Origin: Hippopus hippopus
Lineage: Eukaryota > Mollusca > Bivalvia > Cardiida > Cardiidae
Assembly (NCBI GenBank): GCA_946811185.2
Contig: OX328109.1
Span: 34,518,129-34,582,128, forward strand
Direction: 5' to 3'
DNA: 64,000 bases
The notes under the pieces are model-generated. The model saw nothing but the letters and a program-made list of their open reading frames with translations, did not search any database and was not told the origin of the DNA. Made by a program: the position numbers and the translations under genes. Below are positions 29,251 through 40,320 of the stretch, in pieces; within the stretch, counting starts at the first letter, position 1, and each line of letters opens with the position of its first letter.

Positions 29251-30930
29251 TGCAGGAATTGTACTGTATCTTTTCTACCTACACTTCCTTCTCTATCTTC
29301 ACTAACTCCTTCATCTACACTCCCACATAGAATACCTCCTCTACCTACACTACCGCCTTCACCTAAACTACCTCCTCTACCCACACCATCTCCTCTACAT
29401 TAACTACCTCCTCTACCCATCCTCGTTAATCTGCACTAACTTCTCCTTATACATAACCTCCTCTATCTACCCTTATCTTTAAGCACCATCTGCTCTATCT
29501 AAACTACCAATTATATCTACACAACGTCCTCTGCCAACACCTACAAAGATACCTACCTACAAAAAATCCTCTATCTCCATCAACATTACCTCCTCTATCT
29601 AAACAACCTCTTCTATCTTAACTACCTTCGCTACCTACACTACCCTTCCTCCTAAACTAAACCCTCAACACTACCGCCTCTTCACTACCATTTCTATCCC
29701 TCTACCTACACTACCTCCTTTATCTACACTACGCCCCTTCTTACACTACGTCCTCCATCAGCACCACTCCTCTATCTATACTATCTCCTCCAGCAACACT
29801 ATCTTTATCTACACACCTCCTTTCTACACTGCTGAGCCCCCCCTGTAGCTCAGTCGGTAGCGTGCAGGACTTGAGAACACGGGGTCCAGGGTTCGATCCC
29901 TGGCTACGACCCCTGGCTCAGCCAATTTCTTTTTTCCGAGAACTGATGATAGTCATTGCGACAGGATTCATTCCTCTCCCACCGCTGACCATTGTTTCCA
30001 CGATGATTATGTGGGAAAGCAGCCAGTGGCTTGGAAAGAAAATTGTGCGAAGTACTGGTAAAAGAGACTCCAGGAACGCATGGATAGGTGCACTGGCCGC
30101 CACGATATAACTGAAATAATGTTGAAAACGGCGTTAAACATCATACAATCAATCAATCAATCCATTTTACACTATTTTCTATATCTACGCTTTCTTTTCT
30201 ACTTCTTCATACGACACAACTTATTCTTTTGACAAAACTTTCTCAACCTATACTACTTCTGCTATCTAATCTTTCTCCTCAACTTACACAACATACGCAA
30301 CGTAACACATCTACACAAACTACTCTATTTACACTACCTCCTATACATACATTACCTCCTCTGCACACACTTCCTACACTTCCTTGTCTGAGTACACTCC
30401 TTCCTATCACTATACTTTCTCCTCCATGTACCTTTCCTCTTCTTAATATTCTACCTACTCTATCTATACGACCCTTCTCCACTTGCAAAACCTCCTCTAC
30501 CTACACTTCATCTCCTTCCTCAACTGTTAAATCCACACTTACTCCTCTATCATAACTTCCTCTGCCAAAGCTGCAACTGTATCTACTCTACCTCTTCTAT
30601 TTCCACTACCAACACTACCTCCTCTACCTAAACTTCCTCTTCTACTTAGACTACCTCCTCTACCTACCCTTCCTGCTCTATCTACACTACCTCCTCTCCC
30701 TCTATTATCACTACCTCATCGACCTACCCTACCTTCTCTACTTACACTACCTCCATTACCTCCTCAACCTACCTTACTTCCTCTACAAGTGCTTCATTCT
30801 CTGCCTAACTTCTTATGCTACCTCCTCTACTTACCTACTTTCTCTATCTACCCTACTTTCTCTACCTTCACTAGTAATTTACCTTCCTTCCTTTTTCCCT
30901 TTCTTACCTAAACTTACCTCTAAGTTATCC
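29251..30930. repeat. Second pyrimidine-rich CTACC tract
   Basis: A paralogue of 23527-24932, interrupted by a SINE at 29838-30165. Open frames with long Thr/Leu/Pro or Gly/Val runs come from the simple sequence. Confidence 0.75.
29838..30165 (+). mobile_element. tRNA-derived SINE
   Basis: A tRNA-like head has A box TAGCTCAGTCGG and B box GGTTCGATCCC. The body contains AGCAGCCAGTGGCTTGGAAA and GGCGTTAAACATC. The tail is (CAAT)n. It interrupts the pyrimidine tract. A diverged relative is at 34696-35010. Confidence 0.85.
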
Positions 30931-30931
30931 A

Positions 30932-31672
30932 ATATACCTTATTTTCCGGACAATTGGCCGTGGCCTATGCGTTAAAAAGGTGGAAATTTTCAAGAGAGCG
31001 GCCAGTAAGACAAAGTGGCTTATCCGTCAAGTTTATTTTTGTAATTGATCTTTTTGTGTGGCCTATAAAACTGACAATAAATGAAAACCAGATTACGATT
31101 CCCCATGTGGGCTCAATTTTGTTCCACGCCCCTTAAATATTTTTCGAACACTTATACTTAAAATTCAGTTGGTAAATTAATTAATCTGCTGGCAAACTTA
31201 TCAAGGTGTTAAAACTCAAAGACCAACCTTTATTTTACACCTGTTGATTTTTGATGTCCATTGGTACCAATCAAAGGTTAACTGCGAATGTAATTAAAGG
31301 CATTGTTTGGCCTGAACCGTCAATCAAGGTGGTAATTTGACAACTACGAATTCCTTAAAACAATCAATGAGGGATAAACGAATGATAACGGTCTCAAGTC
31401 CTCTGAGTGATTTGATCTTCAAAAGGGAAAATCACTCCAATGGAATGAAAGAAATGTAAACAACAGTGGATAGATTAATTTTGTCTCATGTGTGTATTAC
31501 AATACATGTACCGGAACATATATCTTGTACATACACCAAGGGTATCGGCCGGGGCTTACTTGCCTCAGCGGCCTATACAATATTTTTTATTTCTAAAATG
31601 AAAGGGTGTGGCCTTAACAGTGCAGCCGCTTATTGTCAGGAGAATACTGTACCTACTGCATATTTCCTATAT
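30932..31672. mobile_element. MITE family CCGTATTTTCCGG, second near-full copy
   Basis: It starts CCTTATTTTCCGGACAATTG and ends GGAGAATACTGTACC, with the same interior as the copy at 20941-21664 (AATCACTCCAATGGAATGAA, GGCCTATAAAACTGA). It is non-coding. Confidence 0.7.
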
Positions 31673-31784
31673 TTTTACTACTCTACCTAACCTACCCTAC
31701 CTACTCTACTAACCTGCCTTCAATGGCTACTCTTATTACTCGAACAAATTGACAAGAAATAAATGACCTCTATTACCATATATA

Positions 31785-33312
31785 CTGAACGAAAAAAGAA
31801 ACTTCCCCTGTGTTTAAGTGCAGATATACACAAATATGAAAATCAGGATTAAACTAGATTTATATGCATTGAAAGAGTATTTTATTGCTACTTTGTGTGA
31901 AAAAAATTATTGCTGAGGGTTTATCCAAAAGTAGTGAAATGGTAGTTAAAATGCGGAAGGGGTTGCTCACCAAAATCACAAATTAATACCGGGTATGACC
32001 ACCTTCAGCATGAAGGACTGCCTGGCATCGTTGGCGCATAGAACGGATAAGTGTATTGATTTCGGCTTGTGGAATGTTGTTCCATTCCTGAATTAAGGCT
32101 TGTCTTAGCTGAATGACGTTTGACGGTGGAATAGGGCGAGATCTAACACGCTGGTCAAATTATCCCAAAGGTGTTCAGTGGGATTCAGATCAGGGCTTTT
32201 GGCAGGCCAGTCATTAATAAATGCAATGTTATTCACCCTGAGGAAAATCACATTGTCCCTAGCTGTATGGCTTGTGGCATTATCATGCTGAAAAAGAGTG
32301 ATATTGGCATTATTTTGAAACAGTGGGATAATGTGCCTCGCAAGAATTTCATCTCGGTAGTGTTGGGCATTTAAATTCCCTTCGATAATGACGAGATTAG
32401 TGCGAAAGCCATGTGCAAGCCCGCCCAGACCAAGACAGAACCCCCACCTCCAAAACGATCTCGTTCAAGTACGAAACAATCGGCATAACGTTCATTTCTC
32501 CTATGGTATACTCGAACCCTGCCATCACCTCGATGAATGGAAAACTTCGACTCGTCAGAGAAAAGAACGCTATTCCATTGTTGTCTAAGCCAACGTTGGT
32601 GTGTACGTGCCCAATTAACACGATTTACGTGGTGACATCGCGTCAAAACACAACCAACGTATGGACGACGTGCACGTAGCCCACCCTCGCGCAAGCAATT
32701 GCGCACAGTTTGGGCAGATATACGGTTGTTATGTGTACCAGGGGTGTTAGCAGCAGTGGCTGTGGCAGTTTGGAAGCGATTGCGCAGGTGGGTGTTCCGA
32801 ATATAGCGGTCTTGGCCGCGCGTCGTGACGCGAGGACGTCCACTACGTGGTCGATCTTCCGTACGCCCTGTTGCTTGAAAACATTGCCTAAGGTGTCGAA
32901 TAGCACGAGTAGAACATCCAATATTCATAGCAACAGCATTCATCGTCATACCAGCATTAAGCATGCCAATGGCACGTCCGCGTAAATTTTGCGGAATTCT
33001 AGGCATATCAAGAATAAAGAAAACTAAAAAGAATTTAATTTTTTTCAACGTCTTTTTCTTATTGACATGAAAGTCTATAAAATTAGACTGAAAGTTTTAA
33101 AAAAATATACACGAATTATACTGGTCCGTGCATGCACGTGAAAATCGCTTTCAGCAGGTTTCTTCTGCAAAATGCTTTCAATTGAGTTAAAATTTGTTTT
33201 ATCGGACACATAATCGTTCGCCCGAATATAAGTAGGTCATCTGACATTTTGATTTTTTTTAATAACATTGCATTTGCACTTAAACACAGGGGAAGTTTCT
33301 TTTTTGGTTCAG
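31785..33312 (-). mobile_element. Tc1-like DNA transposon
   Basis: Inverted ends of about 38 bp begin CTGAACGAAAAAAGAAACTT at 31785 and mirror AAGTTTCTTTTTTGGTTCAG, ending at 33312. TA dinucleotides flank both ends. The single gene inside is on the minus strand. Confidence 0.9.
31983..33006 (-). pseudogene. Tc1-like transposase (two frameshifts)
   Basis: The N-terminus (MPRIPQNLRGRAIGMLNAGM) starts a helix-turn-helix domain, with GRPRVTT as the usual GRPR hook. The DDE core shows LFSDESKF (first Asp), FQHDNATSHTA (second Asp) and SPDLNPTEHLWD (Glu); by my count 35 residues separate the second Asp from the Glu. The gene would give about 341 residues. One frameshift lies near 32395-32410, where the long open frame ends early, and another just after the HLWDN block near 32150. 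The gene is therefore dead, but it is otherwise well preserved, suggesting fairly recent activity. Confidence 0.85.
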
Positions 33313-33509
33313 TATATTACATACTTGAAAATCATTCACAGAGTTCTGCACGCAGACGACAGCCTAAGATAAGTTTGGAATGTAAAATTCAAGTCTTTAT
33401 GCGGCTAATAGATTTATCGTGTCTATAAAGAAAATGAAGTAAAACATGATATAGATATTCACTTTTTAATTATTCTATGCATAGAAGTCAATTTGTTCGA
33501 GTTAAACCT

Positions 33510-35403
33510 TTTCTACCCACGTATGAATCTAGCTACTCTACGTATTCTACCTTGATTTCTTTGCTACTCAACTTCTCCCCTTCACTTACCTAACTTAGCT
33601 ACTCTACATACCAACCATAATAATTACTCTACCTACCTACACTGGCTACTCTTCCCTTCTCTAACTTCATAAAAAATCTATCTACTGTTAGCACTCTATC
33701 AACCTTTTCTAGCTACTCAACCTACCTCACCTAGCTACTTTAGCTAGAATTGGTAGGTAAAGTAGCTGAGGTAGGTAGTGTAGGTACTCTAATTACTCTT
33801 CCGTCCTACCCTAGATAATCTTATCTACCTACTGCATGTACTCTTGCCTAATCTGGTCTTCTTACTATAGCTGCTTTACCTACCAACCCTAGCTAATCTA
33901 CCTGTGCTATCCTACCCTACAACTTAACAACACTACCTGCCTACCTTAGCTACACTACATACTTACCCCGGCTACTCTACCTACTTTATATACTGATACA
34001 CCTATTCTACTTTACTATACCTACATATCCCAGCAACTTGAAAAACTCTACTCTTCCCACCTTGGCCATTTACCTACTCTACTGCATCTATCCTAGCTAC
34101 TTTACTCTACCTACCTACCCTATCTTATCTTACTTATTCTACTCTTCCTACTCTTGGTACTCTACCCACTCTATCCTTGCTATTGTACTCTTGTCAAATT
34201 ACCCTAGCTACCCTTCCTACCTAACCTAGCTTCTCTTTCCTTTTTTTACCTTAAATAATGAAAACACCTACCTATCAAAGCTTCTCTATTTACTGAACCC
34301 ATCCTCGCTAATCTAGTAACTTTATTTTACCTACTAAAGCTACCTATCCTACTCTAGCCATCTGCTTTAGCCACTCTTATCTACTCTACCTACCTTAACT
34401 ACTTAACCTTCTGTACCTCACCTAGCTGCTCCACAAACCTTACTTAGCGTTTCTACCTACCTATTGCAGCAACTTTGCCGAGCTTCTCTTACCCCCTCTT
34501 TCTAACAAAACTACTCTGCCTACTCTATCTACTTCCTTTAGCTAGACTTTCTATTTTACTCTACCTGCCCTAGCAAATCTACCTGCTCTACATTTACCTA
34601 CTCTAGCCACTCTACCTGCTCTACCTATCCACCCTAGTTACTCTTCCTACAAACGTAAGTTTACATATTCTACTCACCTACCTGACTACACTACATGGCG
34701 AGCCCTGGTAGTGCAGTCAGTAGTGTACAGGACTCAAGAATAAGAGGTTGCTCATTCGATCCCCGGCTCGGCAAAATTCTTTCCATGGATTGATGATAAT
34801 CATTGCCTCAGGATTCATTCTTCTCTCACTGCTGGTCATTGTTTCTATGATGAATATGTGGGAAAGCAGCCATCAGCTTGGAAAGAATATTGTGTGGAGT
34901 ACAGGTAAAAGAAATTCCAGGAAAGCATGAATAGGTGCACTGGCCACCGCAATATACTGAAATAATGTTGAAAACAGCATTTAAGACCTTACAACCAATC
35001 AATCAACTATTCTACCTAAATATCCTACCTACCTAGCTAATTTCTCTACCAACTCTACCTACCAACCTACCTACTTACTTACCTACCTCCCTACCTACCT
35101 TCCCTACCAATCTAGCAAGCTACCTATCTATTCTACCTACCTATTAACTCTACCTACTTACCTTCCTAACTACCTACCAACCTACCTACTCTATCTACCT
35201 TACCACTCTACCTACCCTCCTACTGTAACTACCAACCTACTAACTACTCTACCTACCAAACTTCTCTACCTGCCCGCTCTACCCACCCTACATACCTACC
35301 CTACCGACTTTACCTACCTATCTATCTAACTACTCTACCTACCTACCTACCTACCAACTACTCTACCTACTTACCAAACTTCTCTACCTACCTACCCTAC
35401 ATA
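33510..35403. repeat. Third CTAC-rich tract
   Basis: Degenerate units of CTACCTACC, CTAGCTACTCTACC and similar fill this stretch, with a SINE at 34696-35010. No gene is seen. Confidence 0.75.
34696..35010 (+). mobile_element. Diverged tRNA-derived SINE
   Basis: It is related to 29838-30165 throughout (AGGATTCATTC, GGGAAAGCAGCCATCAGC, TAGGTGCACTGGCC, CAATCAATCAA tail). The tRNA head is eroded (GGTAGTGCAGTCAGTAG, then ATTCGATCCCC). Confidence 0.8.
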
Positions 35404-36541
35404 CAGGTTGATTCATAATATCTGATACAGTTTCAATCTGTAATATTTTTCTCCCAGCACATACCTTGTTATAATTTTGAGCACAATACTCTACAATAAT
35501 CACAGTTTTGTTTGATATACAATGTTAAGTACTTTAAATGCTTACATGTTAAATTAAATAAGTCAAACTTTTTTACAACATATAAATAATATGCTCTATA
35601 TGACATTCATTCTGGGCTATTGCAAAATCAAACCTCTTTTAAAAGTTTGGGATCACCAACGAACACATTTCTGGAGTTATTTTTCTCTTGTTTCAACCCT
35701 CCAACACAGTTTGGTTTGGGTGAATATATATTTTGTTTCAAGAGACTCTACAAGAAAAAGTCCAATAGACAAAAGTCTGTGGAATGATGTAAGTCCTGAA
35801 GGAGATAAGTTTTCCTGAAAGTTTCATGAAGCCATGACAATAATGAATATGCTGTATTGGATGCTGCTTCACATTTATTATGAAAATCCTCTACACGATG
35901 AAAAAGTTACTGTATGAGTGGCATTTAGTTACCATGGTGTGGTTGGACCATTCTTTTTTAAACAAGGTCGAGAGAGGCATACAATAATCAGTGAATGTTA
36001 CCTGACATTGCTTAAGTTTTAGCCAGCTTTACATAGAAAAGGAGATTAAAGACATTTGGTTCCAAAGGATGGAGCAGCACCCCATACAGCACGCTCTGTA
36101 TTGACGTGGCTTCATGAAACTTTCGGAAAAACTTTATCTCCTTCAGGACTGACAATGTTTGGCCCTCTCATTCCCTGGACCTTAGTCTGTTGGATTTTTT
36201 CTCATAGGGACACTTGAAGGAAAATGTATATTCACCTAAACCAAACACTGTTGGAAGGTTGAAACAATCTATTCGTCGAGAAATGAGAAAGGTAACTCCA
36301 GAAATAAGAGCCTTAATGTTGCAATAGCCAAGAATGGACGTCATATAGAGCATATGTAAATGTTGTGAAAAGATTTGTCCTGTTTTCTTCAACATGTAAG
36401 TATTGAAGGTACTTTACAGTGAATATCTATTAAAACTGTAATTATTGTAGAACACTGTGACATGAATTATAACAAGGAATGTGCCAGCAGAAAAAACTTA
36501 TTAAGGACTGAAACTGTATCAGATATTATTAATCACCCTGT
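35404..36541. mobile_element. Mariner-like relic with inverted duplication of its transposase
   Basis: The terminal repeats are AGGTTGATTCATAATATCTG at the left and, inverted, CAGATATTATTAATCACCCT at the right, extending into ATACAGTTTCA. On the plus strand 36060-36330 recalls a mariner-type catalytic end (DGAAPHTARSVLTWL, then WPSHSLDLSLLDFF in another frame). The segment 35590-35835 is a reverse-complement partner of about 36105-36365, so part of the transposase is present in both orientations within one element. Many indels make it inactive. Confidence 0.7.
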
Positions 36542-36800
36542 ACCTACCCGACCTACTCTACCTACGTACCTTACCTATTTACTGTACCTACCTAACTACC
36601 CAACCTAATCTACCTACCTTCTCTACCTACCAACCTACCCTACCTACTCTAAGTACCCCACCCAACCTCCCCCCCCCCATTCTTCATCCAAACCCAGCCA
36701 TCCTTTACCTACCCATCAACCTCACCACAAAAAACCAACAAACCCCACCCTTACCCAACCCACCATATCAACCAAACCCAACCCTATACACTTTCAATCT
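36542..36800. repeat. Short CTACC / AACCCA-rich tract
   Basis: This continues the CTACC simple repeat and then passes into a C- and A-rich run with CCCAACC and CCAAACCC. It is non-coding. Confidence 0.6.
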
Positions 36801-36979
36801 CCTTCCTCTTTTCTAGCATAGAATAATGTACTAGTAACACAAACATTACATGTAAAACATGTGGTTCCAGTAATGTTTGATTCATTCATTAGAAATGGTT
36901 ACGGTCAAAAAAAGCAGCTAGGACTTTAGGATTGAGTGCATAATCCTATCAATATAAACTGGAGCACTACATGTGGGTG

Positions 36980-37450
36980 CCAATGCTTGCCTGCAGTTGC
37001 TTGACTTTCAGACCATTCATTCATTGAATGGTGTTTGTCACAGCTTTCAACAAAAGCAAGGCTTCAGCTCACTTATTCATGTATGTCCTTGGTGTCCGGC
37101 AAACTAGGCTGGGGCTATGAAATGTCTTGCTTGAGGACACACCGATGAAGAACCAAGTACTTTGAGTAAAAATTGGACCCAAAGCCTCCAGGTTACATAT
37201 CCAACACCATACCACAGACTGATTGATTAAATGGTGTTTTACATCACTTTCAACATTATTTTAGTCATATCACAGCAACAGCTTGCTTATACATGTAAGT
37301 GCTAGGTTTCACCAGTACTAGGCTAGGCTACTTAACTGTCTTGCCCAAGGACACTCCCATGAAAAGGCAAGTTTATCCACTGAGGTTCCAATCTGGGGAC
37401 TCAGAAATACAAGTCCTACACTTTATCACTGAGCCATGCAGGAGCTGTTC
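36980..37450 (-). mobile_element. Two adjoining SINE relics, reverse orientation
   Basis: Each half has ACTAGGCT..ATG or ACTTAACTGTCTTGCCCAAGG body sequence. The right half ends with a tRNA-like head that reads TGGCTCAGTGATAAAGTGTA on the minus strand. They are diverged from the other SINEs in the window. Confidence 0.55.
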
Positions 37451-38502
37451 ACAAGTCAGAGAGTAACACTATTGCCTGCTTCATTTAACATGGTCCTGAC
37501 CCTTATGCTGAATATATAAGTAAGCATATAAATAGAATTCTGACTATTATTCGGGAAGTTATATAGCTACAGGAAGGTACACGTAAGCAATTTGATTTGT
37601 GCATGCCGTACGAAATATTTCTGTCACCATTCTGAAGATACGCCGAAGGCAGCCCCATGTGATGCCATAGGTAACAATAGAATTTTGATTTATGTAAATG
37701 ATGCTGACATGAGTCAGGTTAAATGTAGTTGGCAATGCACATTAGATTAAAAGATAGGATTATGTGGTAAATGGTTTAACAATAAGGTCCATGAAGCCTG
37801 AAAAAATGTGCAGTATGTCTATATAGAAATTTTGGATCAGGTAAAGTTTCTAGTCAGTAATAAAACATCACAGGCATCACTACAATCATGCTGATGAATT
37901 TCAAAACAAAATTGCATTTTATCTCTGGTTTACAGCTTATAATATTGATGCAGAGAATGTAAAAGAAACATATACTGTGATGCACACAAGCAAAGAAAAC
38001 AGTTTTACAACTTGAAGGCATTGACAAACAATTCTTTTTTAGAAAATCTATATCTACAGTAAATTTGATAATCTCTTGTAAAGTTTTCAATTATGTCTAT
38101 AACACCAACACATAATTTCAAACAAATAAAGTGTAAAGTTTTCATCTTCCATTTAAATGTTAAGCAAACTTCAGTGCAAAAGGGACATTTAATTTTTAAC
38201 CTAATGACAAAATTTAAGACATGTTCAAACTGTAAGCATTGACAGACAACAAATTAACTGACTCAAATGTTGAATTCTGTCTCATGAACGGTTAGAAAAC
38301 AGAGTGGGGAAAAAGAGAAAAATGTGTGGCGATTTTCCCCCTACAACTAAAAAGTAGGGGGGATTTTCACAAAAAAGGCCTCACAATTTTTAAATGGACA
38401 GAAAACATATAGCTCATATATAAGAGACATTTTTTCCTGTCCAAGACTATACACTTGACTTACTGCCTGTTTAAATGTCAATTAAATTAGTTTTTGAACA
38501 AG
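37451..38502. other. Non-coding stretch
   Basis: AT-rich sequence without a recognisable gene or clear repeat structure. Confidence 0.4.
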
Positions 38503-39372
38503 AGCGGCAAATTGTCGCAAGATACGCCCGTCCCACTGCCAGTTGTCGAGGGGGTATAATAATCGTAAAGGGCAGGTAATGCAACAAACATGTTTACCAA
38601 GTCTCAAGTCAATTTGACTTGAGGTGACAAAGTTCCGTTCTAGACAAGCAAGAAATACTGTAAAAATGAAGATCAAAGTGGAATTACTCGAAATCCGCAC
38701 TAGGTAGAGTTATTGTTCTTGTGCATTGTACTCGGTAATATTGCAACAAACATGCATACCAAGTTTGAAGTCACTCTGACTTGAGATGACAAAGTTATAT
38801 TCCGGACAAGCAGAAAATGCTGTAAAAATGACTATCAAAGGGAAATAACTCAAAGACAGCACAAGATAGAGTTATGGTTCTTTCGCACTGCACTCCGTAT
38901 TATTGCAACAAACACACATGTCAAGTTCCAAGTCAATCGGACTGGAGATGACAAAATTATGCTCCGGACAAGCAGAAAATGCTGTAGAAAATGACTATCA
39001 AAGGGAAATAACCCAAGGACAGCATGAGGTAGAGTTATGGTTCTTTGGCACTGCACTCCGTATTATTGCAACAAACACAAATACCAAGTTTCAAGTCAAT
39101 CTGACTGGAGATGACAAAGTTATGCTCTGGACAAGCAGAAAATGCTGTAAAAATGACAATCAAAGGGAAATAACTCAAAGACAGCACGAGGTAGAGTAAT
39201 GGTTCTTTTGCACTGCACTCCGTATTATTGCAACAAACACACATGCCAAGTTTCAAGTCAATCGGACTGGAGATGACAAAGTTATGCTCCGGACAAAAAC
39301 TGGACACTGCCCGCCCGCCCGTACGTCATGGGTGATCCCATAATACGTCCCTTCTTCGACGGGCGTATAAAA
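38503..39372 (+). repeat. Repeat with five 163-bp tandem units
   Basis: It opens with AAGAGCGGCAAATTGTCGCA and ACGCCCGTCCCA, and ends with CGACGGGCGTATAAAAATTG. Between them GCAACAAAC recurs at 38581, 38741, 38904, 39067 and 39230, with GACAAAGTTATGCTCCGGAC in each unit. A paralogue is at 41040-41850. Confidence 0.8.
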
Positions 39373-39829
39373 ATTGTTAAGAGTAAGACAATTGTAAAAT
39401 TCATTCTGATAAAAGTCATTGCAAGTACAGAAGTCTATGACTAGGTAAAGTGGGCCATTTTGGACTGGGTTGTTTTGGAAGTGGGCCATTTTGACCCAAA
39501 TCCTGTCAAAGGAGGTAACTTTAATTCACAAAATACGTTGCAAAACAGCTTACACAATCAATGCTGTTTCAATCAAAGCAGTGGTATTTCCAGCGAGGCA
39601 AGAGTAAATTCATTCTTTTTAACTTTTTAATGGATTTTTTTCTTACACAGGCCTGCAACTCATTCAATCTGAATTTGTGTGATCTGAAAAAAAATCAGCT
39701 TCAATCCCGTAATCAGGCGTCCTAGAGAAGAGAAAGCACATCTATACATGAAGGAGAATAATTGTGCCAAATTATTTAGAAATCATGCAAATTATCTAGA
39801 AATCAATCTGAAATGTAGAATTTATGGCT

Positions 39830-40320
39830 TAGACATGATCTATTTATGGCAACTTCACAACTTGACCTTTCAGTATGACTTTGACCTTGGACCTAATTAA
39901 ACATTTGCTTCAAATGGTATTTCGACTGGTAGAGAACAAATGCATAAGTTGTGGCTCGTACAAGCTCCATGTATGACAATTTTGTCACTTGACCTTTAAG
40001 TGTGACCTTGACATTGGACTTACCTGAACAAATGATACAAACTGCACTTTTTCTGGTAAAGGAGAACAAATGTGCCATCTTACCCTTAAGTGCAGGAATA
40101 AATGTAGAAGTTATGGCTAAGAGAACATTCACTATGTCAATGTTATCATAAGACTTCAAGTGTGACCTTGACCTTGGACCTACCTGAACAAATGTTTCAA
40201 ATGGCACTTCAACCCATGAAGGAGAACAATAACTGTGCCAAATTATGTTGAAATCCATCCATGTCTGTAGAACTTTTGGTCCATACAAATCCTGATACAC
40301 TAATGCACTCACACACTCAT
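39830..40320. repeat. Tandem units with GACCTTGGACCTACCTGAAC
   Basis: About three units of roughly 130 bp are present, with TGTGACCTTGACCTTGGACC and GGAGAACAAATGTGCCA. The antisense open frame across it is a by-product. Confidence 0.55.

Noticed and set aside
29154..30555. Gly-rich, Thr-rich or Leu/Pro-rich open frames in the pyrimidine tracts
   Set aside because: Composition follows from the CTACC simple repeat on each strand; no domains or splice context.
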